From Desulfuromonadaceae bacterium (GTDB lineage: Bacteria; Desulfobacterota; Desulfuromonadia; Geobacterales; Pseudopelobacteraceae): 64,000 nucleotides of DNA. How positions within the stretch are numbered: position 1 is the stretch's first letter; every line of letters begins with the position of its first letter. Both the position numbers and the translations under genes were made by a program. The notes beneath the pieces were generated by a model. That model ran no database searches. It was not told the origin of the DNA and was given only the letters and a program-made list of their open reading frames with translations. Shown here piece after piece: positions 8,525-18,920 of the stretch. The stretch is from assembly GCA_028687585.1 (NCBI GenBank), contig JAQTZV010000015.1, positions 1 through 64,000 of the forward strand, given 5' to 3'.

Positions 8525-9867
8525 TCATACAGTTTGAAGTCCATCTTGCATCGCAACCAGATTGTACCCCATTTCTTGGGCTCTTCGTTTCAGGCTTTGC
8601 ACTACCCGTGACCGGTAACGTTCTTCATACTGTTCCTGTCCGGCATCAACAAATGCTGAACCATGCTTGAGCATGCTGTATACCAGTCGGGCCAATTTGT
8701 GCGCTGTTGCAGTAATGGCCTTGGGTGCTCCTAGTCGTGACCGTTGCCGTCTCAAGTATGCACCCAACGCGCTCTTTGAATTGAATAACGTCAGTGCTGC
8801 CATACGCAGTGCTGATGCCGCTCGGTTGGCAACTGGTTTGGTGGCGCTGCTCAATATCTTGCCACCACTGATCTTGGAACCAGGACAGAGGCCAAGCCAA
8901 GAGGTAAAATGCTTGACGGTCTTCCAGCGGTTCATGTCTGTACCAATCTCTGCGATAATCTTAAGCGCAGTGTTGGTGTTGATGCCATGATGCTGGAAAG
9001 GTCTGCCCCCGACATTTGTTGCAATGCTTCTTCAATGCTGCTGGGTGGCTTGCTGTCTGGATCACTACCGTCGGACGCATCGAAGCTTTTGAGTTGCGTC
9101 AGTATCTGTTGGTCGCAATCTGCGATCTTTTGCAGGTAGAACTCGTAGAGTTCAACCGCCTGCTGCAGACTGAACAGATGCTCTGCCCGGTAGTTACCGT
9201 GCAGGGAACGGGCAATGGTTTCTTCGGTGTTTTTGCAACGCTTGTCTCGTAGGCCGGCCAGAACCTTGGGATTGCGTTCACCTGCAATGATTGCTTTTAT
9301 GATCCCCATGCCGGTTACACCGGTTATGTCAGTCACTACGTTGTGCAGTTGCACGTTCATCTGGGCAAGTGACTTCTGCATCCGCTGGATGTGGGAAGCC
9401 GAACTCCGCACCAGGGTTGCTCGTTGGCGAACATATGCCCGTAGCGTACAGATCTGATCCGTTGGACGAAAAGCGCCTCGCAGCAGACCATACGTGTGTA
9501 ACTGCTGCAACCACTGGCAATCAAGTACGTCACTTTTTCTGCCGGGAACATTCTTGACATGACGGGCGTTGACCAGTCTGACTTCAAAGCCATGACGCTC
9601 AAGGAGTTCAAAGACCGGAATCCAGTAAATGCCAGTTGATTCCATGGCAACGGCTGTGACACCGCAGGAGCGTAACCATTTTGCAAGGCGTTCGAGGTCG
9701 TCAGTGAACGTCGAAAACTCTCGCACCGGCTGTTCGTCGGTTCCTTCTAGTACCGCAACAAAGTGGCTTCGTGAACCAACGTCAATACCTGCTGCATGCT
9801 GATTCAGATGTTGCAGATGCTTTGGAAGCTTTATGCTTCCCTTCTTGGATGGCTTTTTCTGCTTCAT
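8525..9867 (-). pseudogene. IS110/IS1111-family transposase, frameshifted
   Basis: Two reading frames together form one IS110-type (DEDD) recombinase. The N-terminal part (start at 9867, MKQKKPSKK) has the RuvC-like fold motifs HAAGIDVGSRSHFVAVLEG, AMESTGIYWIPVFELL and VPGRKSDVLDCQWLQQLHTYGLL. The C-terminal part holds the transposase-20 domain (SWLGLCPGSKISGGKI, ALRMAALTL, ARLVYSMLKHG). The break is near 8984-8986, where one G of an expected GGC after SSIM is missing; restoring it makes the frame continuous into IIAEIGTDMNRW. Unless ribosomal frameshifting occurs, the copy is inactive. Confidence 0.85.
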
Positions 9868-10581
9868 CGGTCTGGCCTCCGAAAATGAACTAGGCATGAC
9901 CGAAAAGGGGAGCTGTCGAATAGGCTCTCTTCTGAACGGGATAGCAACTGCTGCTTCACCAGTGAAAAAACGCCAGCTCCCGAACCACGCTAAAAACCGG
10001 GCACAAAGCACCAATGGCGATACGGCTTCCTCATTCCGGCTGCCAACAATATGGTAGCCAATCTTGAGGTGAATCTCAAGTTACTCTATGAAAAAGCGTC
10101 CCGAAGGGGCGTAGGTCGCTAAAACTTTAACGCTTGACTTGACGGATAGATGCATTCGAACGTCTGCGGAAAAGCAGAAAGCAGGCGACGTTCACACACG
10201 AGGCAATCAAGCAATTTCTTTCGACAGATCGGGGATAACAGGTGCTGACGATCATGGAGGGTAGTGCGCCATATTCACAAACGATAAATGCTCCAAACGC
10301 TACGAGCTTGAAAAACAGTGAATCAACTGGTGAGAGGGTTGCGCTCGCATCATTGACATTATCGACTCAAAGCGGTAGCAGGAGTGTGCTTGAGGGCATC
10401 TTGGAGTGAGAGTGGGAGAGGTGCAAGGTGAAGGCAACCTGAATTGGTATGTTGCATCATTTTGCAGAATGTCACACCACGTTTCTGGGCTAGCCAATGT
10501 CAAACGGATGCAAAAACGGATGCACGGATAATTTGGACAAGAAAAAAGGGTTTAACCAGTTGGCTAAACACTTGAATTATT
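9868..10581. other. non-coding gap between IS110-type gene and tRNA-Gly
   Basis: The first part, up to about 10130, is probably the upstream end of the IS110/IS1111-type element, which carries long non-coding ends in this family. The exact end could not be fixed. The rest (10140-10580) has no supported gene. Around 10500-10530 there is a short direct repeat (CGGATGCA twice, 10505 and 10518), of unknown meaning. Confidence 0.35.
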
Positions 10582-10656
10582 TGGAGCGGGAAACGGGATT
10601 CGAACCCGCGACTTCAACCTTGGGAAGGTTGCACTCTACCACTGAGTTATTCCCGC
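10582..10656 (-). tRNA. tRNA-Gly (CCC)
   Basis: Read on the minus strand, the gene has a 7-bp acceptor stem (GCGGGAA/TTCCCGC), a D-arm with AGTGGTAGAG, a 5-bp anticodon stem CAACC/GGTTG with loop TTCCCAA giving anticodon CCC, a T-arm CGGGTTCGAATCCCG and an encoded CCA end. It lies downstream of tRNA-Asn in the same direction. Confidence 0.93.
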
Positions 10657-10717
10657 GTAATCTTGATAAAAAATAAGTCTGATTACCTAATCTCAGCGTA
10701 ATCAGACTTATTTAAAC

Positions 10718-10793
10718 TGGCTCCCCTTCGCGGACTCGAACCACGGACAAGGTGATTAACAGTCACCTGCTCTACCAACTGAGCTAAAGGGGA
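10718..10793 (-). tRNA. tRNA-Asn (GTT)
   Basis: On the minus strand the acceptor stem TCCCCTT/AAGGGGA, D-arm TAGCTCAGTTGGTAGAGC, anticodon loop CTGTTAA with GTT, T-arm GTGGTTCGAGTCCGC and a genomic CCA are all present. It precedes tRNA-Gly by about 60 bases and may be cotranscribed with it. Confidence 0.94.
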
Positions 10794-10905
10794 ATAGGAC
10801 CTACAAAAGCGAACCGTTATCTACCACGTGTCGTGAAAAGAAGTCAACTACATTTTAACTGCAGCAATAAAATAACACAAAAGCACCATTGCCAATTTGA
10901 TCATA

Positions 10906-11406
10906 TTATCGATTTTGCAGGTCAGTATCCTTCTGTTCAAGCTCTTTATCCATCTCCACTCTGTAGTTCAGAAGCGACTCGGCAAGATGCGGCTCGGAAA
11001 GCGCCAGAATATGTATGGCAAACAGGCCGGCATTTTTTGCCCCCGCTTTACCGATTGCCATTGATGCTACCGGAATACCGGCCGGCATCTGTACTGTCGC
11101 ATACAGTGCGTCAACCCCATTCAGCGCTCCACCCGGCATCGGCACACCGATCACGGGAAGTATGGTTTTTGACGCAATAACTCCTGCAAGATGTGCCGCC
11201 ATTCCGGCACCGGCAATGATAACCCTGATGCCGCGATCGGACGCTCCCGTTGCGAGTGCCATGGTGCGAACCGGCGAGCGGTGCGCGGATGAAATACGCA
11301 TTTCATACGGTACATCAAACTTTTTCAGTACATCAGCAGCTTCCTGCATTACAGGCAGATCGGTGTCACTTCCCATTATCAGCAGCACCTGCGGGGCAAC
11401 TTTCAT
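10906..11406 (-). CDS. purE: N5-carboxyaminoimidazole ribonucleotide mutase
   Basis: Class I PurE converts N5-CAIR to CAIR in purine synthesis. The 166-residue protein has the MGSDTD start motif, SSAHRSP (active-site histidine loop), GAGMAAHLAGVIAS and GVPMPGGALNGVDALYA, in the usual order and length. It is the last gene of the purH-purD-purE minus-strand group, 29 bases downstream of purD, and no separate purK is visible here. A GGTGAA stretch upstream serves as the SD. Confidence 0.95.
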   Translation of the reverse strand: MKVAPQVLLIMGSDTDLPVMQEAADVLKKFDVPYEMRISSAHRSPVRTMALATGASDRGIRVIIAGAGMAAHLAGVIASKTILPVIGVPMPGGALNGVDALYATVQMPAGIPVASMAIGKAGAKNAGLFAIHILALSEPHLAESLLNYRVEMDKELEQKDTDLQNR

Positions 11407-11435
11407 TCGTTCACCTCAAACTCTCTTCTCATAAT

Positions 11436-12710
11436 TTATGGGCGCTCTAGCGCCTTTTTACCGATATCGGTTCGAGACTGCACGCCCGGCCACGTAATGC
11501 GTGATACCCCTCGATAGGCGGCGCTGATGGCCTCTTTAACGGTAGCTCCGAGTGCGGTGACACCCAGAACCCGACCGCCGTTTGTAACACAGTGACCATC
11601 TTTTAATGCGGTACCGGCATGAAACACATATAAATCCTCTACCTCTGCCGCCTGGCCCAGGCCGGAAATCAGATCACCTTTCCGGTAATCGCCCGGATAT
11701 CCTTCTGAAGCCATGACAACACAGACCGCAGCCTTGTCGTGCCATTCAATGACACTGTCCCCAAGATCGCCGTTGGCAACGGCGAGCAGGACCGGTACGA
11801 TATCTGATTTCATCCGCATCAGGAGCGGTTGACACTCCGGATCGCCAAAGCGGGCGTTAAACTCCAGCGTCTTAACTTCGCCGTCCTTCACCATTAACCC
11901 GGCATACAACACGCCGCGATACGGGCGCCCTTCGGCTGCCATGCCGTCCACAGTCGGCCTGATAACCTGCTGCATGGCTTTTTCATGAATCGCGGATGTC
12001 ACAACGGGGGCGGGTGAATAAGCGCCCATCCCGCCGGTGTTTGGTCCAAGATCATTATCAAATATTGCCTTGTGATCCTGGGCGCTGGCAAGAGGAATGA
12101 CGTTTTTCCCATCCGTAATGACCAGAAAAGAAGCCTCTTCACCGGTCAGAAATTCCTCGATGACGACTCGCGAGCCGGCACTCCCGAAGGCGTTGCCGCT
12201 CAGCATATCCCGAACAGCCGAAACAGCTTCCTCACACGTCCGGGCAATAATGACCCCTTTACCCGCCGCCAAACCGTCTGCTTTAACGACGATAGGCGCT
12301 CCGGTAGAGTTGATGAAGGCTTCAGCCTCGGCCTGATCGGTAAACACACCATAGGCGGCAGTCGGCACGTGATACTTCTGCATCAGGTCTTTTGAAAAGG
12401 CCTTACTCCCCTCAATAAACGCGGCATTTTGTGACGGGCCGAACACTTTCAGCCCATGCGACTCGAACAGATCAACAATTCCGAGTGACAGCGGCTGCTC
12501 CGGGCCGACAACTGTAAGGTCAACGTTATTCTCATAGGCAAAGGCCAACAGCTTATCCAGCTGACCTACCGCAATGGGAATATTCTCGGCGAGCGTAGCC
12601 GTTCCCGGATTACCGGGAGCACAATACAGCTTGGTGACAAGGGGTGACTGGGCAATTTTCCAGACAAGAGCGTGTTCGCGGCCGCCACCGCCGATTACCA
12701 GTATTTTCAT
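11436..12710 (-). CDS. purD: phosphoribosylamine-glycine ligase
   Basis: PurD (GARS) joins glycine to phosphoribosylamine with ATP. The 424-residue product has the N-domain motif VIGGGGREHALVWKI, the ATP-grasp segment (PIVVKADGLAAGKGVI, EEFLTGEEASFLV, GPNTGGMGAYSPAP), and the metal-binding FNARFGDPECQ near residue 285. Length is typical. It lies between purH and purE on the same strand, and the purH-purD spacer of about 136 bases contains a short-repeat block. Confidence 0.96.
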   Translation of the reverse strand: MKILVIGGGGREHALVWKIAQSPLVTKLYCAPGNPGTATLAENIPIAVGQLDKLLAFAYENNVDLTVVGPEQPLSLGIVDLFESHGLKVFGPSQNAAFIEGSKAFSKDLMQKYHVPTAAYGVFTDQAEAEAFINSTGAPIVVKADGLAAGKGVIIARTCEEAVSAVRDMLSGNAFGSAGSRVVIEEFLTGEEASFLVITDGKNVIPLASAQDHKAIFDNDLGPNTGGMGAYSPAPVVTSAIHEKAMQQVIRPTVDGMAAEGRPYRGVLYAGLMVKDGEVKTLEFNARFGDPECQPLLMRMKSDIVPVLLAVANGDLGDSVIEWHDKAAVCVVMASEGYPGDYRKGDLISGLGQAAEVEDLYVFHAGTALKDGHCVTNGGRVLGVTALGATVKEAISAAYRGVSRITWPGVQSRTDIGKKALERP

Positions 12711-12757
12711 AATAGGGATACCTCAGAATTTTTCATAATTACTTAGGGTGATGGGGT

Positions 12758-12841
12758 GAAGGCTGAAGACTAAAGACTGAAGGCTGAAGACTGAAGGTTA
12801 AAACTGTTTTACTTCAACCTTCAACCTTCAACCTTCAACCT
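12758..12841. repeat. heptamer repeat/hairpin block between purH and purD
   Basis: A run of GAAGRCT/GAAGGCT-like heptamers is followed after a short spacer by its complement TTCAACC repeated four times. The two arms can pair (for example GAAGGTT with AACCTTC) to form an intercistronic stem. It may stabilise or attenuate the pur message; no T-run follows on the minus strand, so it is not a standard terminator. Confidence 0.6.
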
Positions 12842-12846
12842 GCATT

Positions 12847-14403
12847 TCAATGCCTGAAATGCCGCATGGTAGTGAAGATCATCGCTATGCCATGTTCGTT
12901 GGCCGCCTTGATGACCTCTTCATCGCGCACGCTGCCGCCGGTCTGGATAATGGCAGTTACACCGGCTTCGGCTGCGGCATCAACGCCGTCGCGAAAAGGG
13001 AAAAAAGCGTCCGAAGCAAGTACTGTTCCCTGTGTCGGAAGCAGCGCTTTCTGGACGGCAATTTTTGATGAATCGACGCGAGACATCTGCCCGGCTCCAA
13101 TACCGACCGTCTGATCACGGTTACTGAACACAATTGCATTGGATTTGACATGCTTGCAAACGCGCCAGGCAAAATCAAGCGCCTCGTATTCTGACGCGGT
13201 CGGCGTACGGTCGGTAACCACCCGGCAATCACGGGCATTGACCATTCCAAGGTCACGACCCTGCAGCAGCATGCCGCCGGTTACGCGTTTCAAATCAAAT
13301 CCACCGGCGACATACCGGTCGAGAAGCGGCACCTGCATAACCCGGACATTTTTTTTCGCCGTAAATATGGCCAGAGCCTCCTCACTGTAGCCGGGAGCAA
13401 TAACCGCTTCCAGGAAAGTGGAGGTAAGTTCTCTGGCGGTTTCCGCATCAACAGTGCGATTGAAACCGACTATGCCGCCGAAAGCAGAAACAGGATCACA
13501 TTCACGGGCCTTGAGGTAGGCGGTCAGTGGTGAATCTGCAAGAGCGGCACCGCAGGGGTTGGTGTGCTTGATGATGACCGCTGCGCTCAGTTCAAATTCC
13601 TTGACTGTTTCTATGGCCGCATCCAGATCGATGATATTGTTAAAGGAGAGCTCTTTGCCCTGAAGCTGCACCGCATTTGAAACACACGGTTCCGAGATCT
13701 GTTTCTCAACATAAAATGCCGCTGACTGGTGAGGATTTTCTCCATAGCGAAGGTCTTGCGCCTTTTTTACCTGCAGGGTAAATGTGGGCGGGTATTCCTG
13801 AACTTCTCCGCCCAGACGTGACCCGAGATAATTGGATATCGCGCCGTCATAGGCTGCGGTGTGCTGAAACACCTTTACCGCAAGAGCAAAGTTAGTCGCC
13901 GCAGAAACCTCGCCGCCGGAAGCCTTCATCTCTTCAAGAACCTGTGCATAATCAGCATGGTCTACCAATACGGTAACATCGGGATAGTTTTTGGCTGCTG
14001 AACGGAGCATGGTCGGCCCGCCTATATCGATATTTTCAATGGCATCTTCAAGGTGACACCCTTCTTTGGCGGTTGTCGCCTCAAAAGGGTACAGATTGAC
14101 CACAACCATATCGATATTTTTAATGCCATGTTCCTTCATTTTTGCGACATGTTCCGGGTTCGAACGCATTCCCAGCAGGCCGCCATGTACCTTGGGGTGC
14201 AGGGTTTTCACCCGGCCATCCAGCATCTCCGGAAATCCGGTAAACTCGGAAACATCCATAACGGTCAAACCGGCATCCCGCAACAGTTTGGCAGTTCCTC
14301 CGGTAGAGAGCAGCTCCACACCGTACCCTGCCAACTGCCGGGAAAATTCAATTACACCGTTCTTGTCAGAGACACTGATCAGTGCCCTGGTAATCTTTGC
14401 CAT
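12847..14403 (-). CDS. purH: bifunctional AICAR formyltransferase/IMP cyclohydrolase
   Basis: PurH carries out the last two steps to IMP. The N-terminal MGS-like cyclohydrolase domain ([53 protein letters not shown]) covers about 1-190. The AICAR formyltransferase part follows, with the catalytic KHTNPCG motif near residue 280 and [20 protein letters not shown] near the end. The length of 518 residues is normal. First gene of the purHDE group. Confidence 0.97.
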   Translation of the reverse strand: MAKITRALISVSDKNGVIEFSRQLAGYGVELLSTGGTAKLLRDAGLTVMDVSEFTGFPEMLDGRVKTLHPKVHGGLLGMRSNPEHVAKMKEHGIKNIDMVVVNLYPFEATTAKEGCHLEDAIENIDIGGPTMLRSAAKNYPDVTVLVDHADYAQVLEEMKASGGEVSAATNFALAVKVFQHTAAYDGAISNYLGSRLGGEVQEYPPTFTLQVKKAQDLRYGENPHQSAAFYVEKQISEPCVSNAVQLQGKELSFNNIIDLDAAIETVKEFELSAAVIIKHTNPCGAALADSPLTAYLKARECDPVSAFGGIVGFNRTVDAETARELTSTFLEAVIAPGYSEEALAIFTAKKNVRVMQVPLLDRYVAGGFDLKRVTGGMLLQGRDLGMVNARDCRVVTDRTPTASEYEALDFAWRVCKHVKSNAIVFSNRDQTVGIGAGQMSRVDSSKIAVQKALLPTQGTVLASDAFFPFRDGVDAAAEAGVTAIIQTGGSVRDEEVIKAANEHGIAMIFTTMRHFRH

Positions 14404-14543
14404 GCCGGTACTCCTTGCTTTTGGTAATATGTTGAAACAGTATACCTATCGTTGGTCAGAAAAAATACGCCCACCCACCCGGGCCGCTTCTGAGTGATAA
14501 AAAGGAGAGCTATACCATATTATTGTCAAAATTTCCAACCGTT

Positions 14544-15683
14544 CTATTTCAAGTACACCCGCGGCACCCGCTTGCTGATACCGCAGAAAATGACATAGGG
14601 AATGGTGTCTGCCCAAACGGCTAACTCTTCAGCATGAATACACTGTCCATAACCGTCAGGGCCCATCAGCGTCACGGAATCTCCCACTGAAACCCCTGCG
14701 ATTCCGGTCACATCCAGCATGATCCAGTCCATACAGACGGTTCCGGCCACTCGTGCACGTTGGCCGCGAATCAGGACTTCACCACGATTAGTGAGCGCGC
14801 GCGGGTAACCGTCGGCATATCCGACCGGAACACTGGCGATCAGGGTGCGCTGCCTGGCGGTAAAGCGGCGCGCATAACTGACGGTAGTTCCCGACTCAAC
14901 CCATTTGAGCATGGCAATTTGACTTTTAAGACGCATTACCGGTTTCAGGTTAAGTTTTCCCTGAAAATCAGCTGACGGGAGAGCGCCATACATAGCTATC
15001 CCGGGCCTGATCAGATTACAATCGGGAATATCGCGCAGCAATGCCGCAGCGCTATTGGCGATATGAATATAGCGCGGGTTGAAACCCGCCGAACGAATCT
15101 CGGCCAGCACCCAGGCAAAGCGTTCCGCCTGGAGTCGGGTGAAACAACGCCCGGATTCATCGAGTTCATCTGCACTGGCAAAATGGGAAATCAGCCCTTC
15201 GAGGGTAATATTTTGTAACTTTTTCAGTTCAACAAGAAACCGGGGAACATCCGTATAGGGAATCCCCAGCCGCCCCATGCCGGTATCAATTTTGAGATGA
15301 ACCTGCGCCCTGCGAAAGAGCTTTCCTGAAGAGGCCGCATGATTAAGCGCCTGCGCCTGCTCCAGAGAAAATATCGTCGTCGAAAGATTGTATCCGATGC
15401 ATTTTCGTTCCTGGCCGGGATAGATTCCGCCCAACAGGAGGATCGGCTTATCGCTGCCGCTTTTACGGAGCTGAATCCCTTCCGCCAGAAAGGCAACACC
15501 AAAAGCGTTTACCCCGAATGCTTCCAACTCGCGACTGATGTCCATAAAGCCATGTCCGTAGGCGTCTGCCTTTACCACCGCCAGGATTTCAGTTTTTCGC
15601 GGAATTGTCGAGCGGATCAATGCATAGTTATGTTTCAGTGCAGAGAGATCGATCTCGGCATATGTCGGGCGGCCATCGTACAA
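14544..15683 (-). CDS. alr: alanine racemase
   Basis: This PLP enzyme interconverts L- and D-alanine for peptidoglycan. The 379-residue protein starts with [15 protein letters not shown] and has the PLP-lysine motif [11 protein letters not shown] near residue 37, [11 protein letters not shown] near 130, and the C-terminal domain with [10 protein letters not shown] and the [11 protein letters not shown] motif. Catalytic Tyr lies in VSYARRFTA. It sits between ptsP and purH on the same strand but with non-coding repeats on its upstream side, so it may have its own promoter. Confidence 0.96.
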   Translation of the reverse strand: MYDGRPTYAEIDLSALKHNYALIRSTIPRKTEILAVVKADAYGHGFMDISRELEAFGVNAFGVAFLAEGIQLRKSGSDKPILLLGGIYPGQERKCIGYNLSTTIFSLEQAQALNHAASSGKLFRRAQVHLKIDTGMGRLGIPYTDVPRFLVELKKLQNITLEGLISHFASADELDESGRCFTRLQAERFAWVLAEIRSAGFNPRYIHIANSAAALLRDIPDCNLIRPGIAMYGALPSADFQGKLNLKPVMRLKSQIAMLKWVESGTTVSYARRFTARQRTLIASVPVGYADGYPRALTNRGEVLIRGQRARVAGTVCMDWIMLDVTGIAGVSVGDSVTLMGPDGYGQCIHAEELAVWADTIPYVIFCGISKRVPRVYLK

Positions 15684-15706
15684 AGTTTATCACCTCAAAT
15701 TCAAAG

Positions 15707-15816
15707 TCCCCCGCCCCTTGCGGGAGGGGGTTAGGGGGCGGGGGAATTTGCCACATTTGATGCTGTCGGCACCTTCACCCACCCTTCAATCCCCTCCCGT
15801 CAAGGGAGGGGAGGAA
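15707..15816. repeat. pair of GC-rich inverted repeats between ptsP and alr
   Basis: Two palindromic units lie in this spacer. The first (15707-15745) pairs CCCCCGCCCC with GGGGCGGGGG around an inner CCCTTGCGGG-type stem. The second (15775-15816) has CCCCTCCCGTC/AAGGGAGGGG. They look like dispersed intergenic palindromes (REP-like) and may act as a transcription barrier after ptsP. Confidence 0.6.
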
Positions 15817-15817
15817 T

Positions 15818-18169
15818 TTACAGAATCATTTTTTTCCGTGCCGCAGCCAGACAACGACTCATATCAGCACTATTACGGCATGCCAGTGCCGCACGCGCCA
15901 GACGGCGGCATGACTCCATACTGTTGGAGCGTAACGCCTGTTTTACGACCGGTATGCTCGGGGCCGAGAGGCTGAATTCCCGAATACCCATGCCTGCCAG
16001 CAGCAGAGCACACAAAGGATCGGAGGCCATTTCTCCACAGACGGAAACTTTTTTCCCGGCCTTGTTGGCGGCATCTGCAACGCGTTTAATGGAGTGCAGA
16101 ATCGCCGGATGGTACGGGTCATAATATTGCCTGACACTGGCGTTGTTGCGGTCTGCGGCCAGGGTATACTGTATCAGGTCGTTAGTGCCGATACTGACAT
16201 AGTCAACCTCTTGTATCAAAAAATTGATAATTTGTACGGCAGCCGGCACCTCAATCATGATTCCAAACGGGATATAGCCAGGGACATCGTGCCCTTCACG
16301 CAGCAGTTCGTTTCTCACCGTTGTCAGAATCTCACGTATCTGGCGGATTTCATCAAGACTGCTGATAAGCGGAAACATAACGGTCGGGTTGCCGGCATGG
16401 GCAGCCAGCAATATGCCGGCGAGCTGCTCCTTAAAGATATCCTGTCGCTCCAGTGATACGCGAATCGAGCGCCACCCGAGAAAAGGATTATCCTCTTGCG
16501 GATACGGAAAATAAGAGAGCCCCTTATCGCCACCGATATCGAGCGAGCGGATGTTGACCGTCTGCCCGGGAAAGCCTTCCAGTATCTTGCGGTAGATGAC
16601 GGCCTGCTCATCACGACCGGGAAAAGCTGAACGGGCCATATACGGAAACTCGGTGCGATAGAGCCCGACCCCTTCCGCACCATGCAGATTGGCAACCTTC
16701 ACATCAGAAATCAAGCCGATGTTGGCACTCAGGGTAATTACTGCGCCATCGGTCGTTACCGCCGGCAGATCTCGAAGACCTTCCAACTCCTTCATCCGGC
16801 CGGCGTACTCATGTTCAAGACGCACATATTCTTTTTTGATAGACGCATCGGGATTCAGATAGATGTGCCCCGAGGTGCCGTCAACAATTATTTCATCCTT
16901 GACATTCGCCGCGGCCATCACACCCTGCACACCGAGAACAGCCGGAATGCCGAGCGACTTTGCCATGATGGCGGCGTGCGAATAGGCATTCCCCTTTTCG
17001 GTAACAATGCCGAGAATCTTACCTGGATCAAGCATCGCAAGGTTGGAAGGGAAAATTTCGTCCGCAACGAGAACCCGCTTCTCCTTCAGTTTTACCTCAC
17101 TGGAATCGTTCCCCTCAATCGCGTCGATAACCCGGCGCCCGATATCTTCCATATCCGCAGAACGCTCACGCAGATACGGATCCTCCATGGCAGAAAACGC
17201 CTGAACATAATGCTGAACGACATCATGAACCGCTCGGGTTGCACCCGTCCCCTGTTCAATCAGATCGGCCACTTTGGCAGAAAAGCTCCGGTCTTCCAGT
17301 ATCATAAGATGCGTATGAAAGATGGCCGCATCATCGGCTGAAAGCGTCTCGCTGACCCGCTTTTCCATGTAAATGGTTTGGATTTTAGCCTTTTCAAGCG
17401 CCTGGTCATACTTATGCTGTTCTTCGTGAGGCGTGCCGACTTTGGCCAGCTTGATGACTTTGTCGTTGAAGCGGTCGAGAATGTAGATTTTCCCCCGACT
17501 GAAACCGGGAGATACAGCCGTTCCCGCCATCGTTTTAGCAGCGGCAACCCGCTTTGCAATTCCGGGACGGGGTGCTGCTTCCCCCTCAACCCCGTTTCCG
17601 CTCCTGACCTTGGCAAGCTCATTCTCGAACCACGCCCGCTCCCGCTCTTTATGCTGAATAGAATCAAGCAGGCGGCCGGTATGAATGATACTGCCGATCT
17701 GGAAGGTTATTGTGCGGAGAACACTGATGACATCATCGCTGAAGGTGCGGCTTTCGCGGGTTTGAACAACAATAACGCCAATCGGTGCCTTGTGTTCGAA
17801 CAGCGGTAACCCCAGAAACGAAAGAAAACTTTCCTCTTTCGCTTCCTTGAAATACTTATAGCGCGGATGTGACGGAGCATTGTCGGTCATGACCATCGCG
17901 CGGGTTTCTATGGCAAGACCGGTCAAGCCTTCATGAACCTTCATTGCAACACGGTTGACGGAAGTTTTTGAAAGCCCTTTGGTTGCCTTGAGGGTAAGCG
18001 TTTCACCATCTTTTTCCAGAAGGTAAATCGAACAGACATCGCTCCCCATACGCCTGGCGACCAGAGTGACAATATTATCAAGCGTATCCTGCAGATTATG
18101 TGAATGCAGGATAATCGAGCTGATGTCTTCCAATGTACGCAGGCCGAGTGATTGCTGTGGCTCTTTCAT
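15818..18169 (-). CDS. ptsP: GAF-domain phosphoenolpyruvate-protein phosphotransferase (EI-Ntr)
   Basis: PtsP takes phosphate from PEP and starts the nitrogen-related PTS relay. The 783-residue protein begins with a GAF domain (about 20-165, MGSDVCSIYLLEKDGETLTL, FLGLPLFEHKAPIGVIVVQ). Then come a linker and the EI N-domain, and the phospho-histidine motif GNAYSHAAIMAKSLGIP with His near residue 398. The TIM-barrel PEP-binding part follows, with GVGLYRTEFPYM, DIGGDKGL, GTNDLIQYTLAADRNN and the catalytic Cys in SVCGEMASDP. It is a complete EI-Ntr. Partner HPr/NPr is not in the window. Confidence 0.95.
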   Translation of the reverse strand: MKEPQQSLGLRTLEDISSIILHSHNLQDTLDNIVTLVARRMGSDVCSIYLLEKDGETLTLKATKGLSKTSVNRVAMKVHEGLTGLAIETRAMVMTDNAPSHPRYKYFKEAKEESFLSFLGLPLFEHKAPIGVIVVQTRESRTFSDDVISVLRTITFQIGSIIHTGRLLDSIQHKERERAWFENELAKVRSGNGVEGEAAPRPGIAKRVAAAKTMAGTAVSPGFSRGKIYILDRFNDKVIKLAKVGTPHEEQHKYDQALEKAKIQTIYMEKRVSETLSADDAAIFHTHLMILEDRSFSAKVADLIEQGTGATRAVHDVVQHYVQAFSAMEDPYLRERSADMEDIGRRVIDAIEGNDSSEVKLKEKRVLVADEIFPSNLAMLDPGKILGIVTEKGNAYSHAAIMAKSLGIPAVLGVQGVMAAANVKDEIIVDGTSGHIYLNPDASIKKEYVRLEHEYAGRMKELEGLRDLPAVTTDGAVITLSANIGLISDVKVANLHGAEGVGLYRTEFPYMARSAFPGRDEQAVIYRKILEGFPGQTVNIRSLDIGGDKGLSYFPYPQEDNPFLGWRSIRVSLERQDIFKEQLAGILLAAHAGNPTVMFPLISSLDEIRQIREILTTVRNELLREGHDVPGYIPFGIMIEVPAAVQIINFLIQEVDYVSIGTNDLIQYTLAADRNNASVRQYYDPYHPAILHSIKRVADAANKAGKKVSVCGEMASDPLCALLLAGMGIREFSLSAPSIPVVKQALRSNSMESCRRLARAALACRNSADMSRCLAAARKKMIL

Positions 18170-18244
18170 GGATGGTTCCTTCGTGGAGAAATTTCCTTTT
18201 TTGCTGCGACCTGCCGATCATTACCATCTCCGGCAGATATGCCG

Positions 18245-18916
18245 CTATACATACCCTAACGCCACCAGCGCCTTCCAGACGCCAAGGAGACCAAGAAGTG
18301 CAACGACACCCCCCATGCAGCGCTGGAAAACACCGCGCCCCAGAGCAGACAGCGTGGAAGCCACCTGTCCGTACGCGAGCAGAGCAGGCAGCGTGCCGCA
18401 GCCGAAAGCCAGCATCATGCGTGCGCCCTTCAGAGCGGAACCGCTGGTCGCCGCAGAAATCAGGACTCCGTACACCAACCCGCACGGCAGAAGCCCCATC
18501 AGAAGACCGGAGGGGACTGCTGCCAGAAGAGACATGCTCTTGGTCAGCCGTGAAAGGTGACCTCTCAAAAAGCTCCATCCGGAACCGTCAAGAGATGATA
18601 TTCCGAGTGAACGCACACCCAGGGCGGTAAAGATGCCGATTGCAGCGACAAAAAGATTGGCGGCCAGAAACAGCCACTTAACCGCAGGTTTCAGCGCATC
18701 CACCATGCCGGCCTGTGCGACCAGGCCGACGAGCAACCCCAATAGCGTGTAGGTACAGATCCGCCCGGCGTGGTAGAGAAGATTAAACAGCAAACGATCA
18801 GCGGCAGCGGCATCACGACGAGAGAGAGCCACAGCGGATATAATACCGCCACACATGCCGAGACAATGGCCACTGCCGGCAAGTCCTATTGAGAATGCCA
18901 GCCAGATTTCAACCAT
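18245..18916 (-). CDS. SafE/UreH-like integral membrane protein
   Basis: This 223-residue membrane protein has six likely transmembrane helices and the family signature GSGHCLGMCGG near residue 14. It belongs to the sulfite exporter TauE/SafE superfamily, UreH-like subgroup, whose members often handle metal ions or accompany cytochrome oxidase maturation. The start at 18916 places it just after pyrD (stop at 18921); the longer frame would overlap pyrD. The substrate is not evident from the sequence. Confidence 0.75.
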   Translation of the reverse strand: MVEIWLAFSIGLAGSGHCLGMCGGIISAVALSRRDAAAADRLLFNLLYHAGRICTYTLLGLLVGLVAQAGMVDALKPAVKWLFLAANLFVAAIGIFTALGVRSLGISSLDGSGWSFLRGHLSRLTKSMSLLAAVPSGLLMGLLPCGLVYGVLISAATSGSALKGARMMLAFGCGTLPALLAYGQVASTLSALGRGVFQRCMGGVVALLGLLGVWKALVALGYV

Positions 18917-18920
18917 CCGC

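Noticed and set aside
10300-10503. Short minus-strand ORF next to tRNA-Gly as an integrase remnant
   Set aside because: No recombinase motif could be recognised in any frame.
12758-12841. Repeat block considered as CRISPR or terminator
   Set aside because: Heptamer periodicity without unique spacers, and no T-run on the operon strand.
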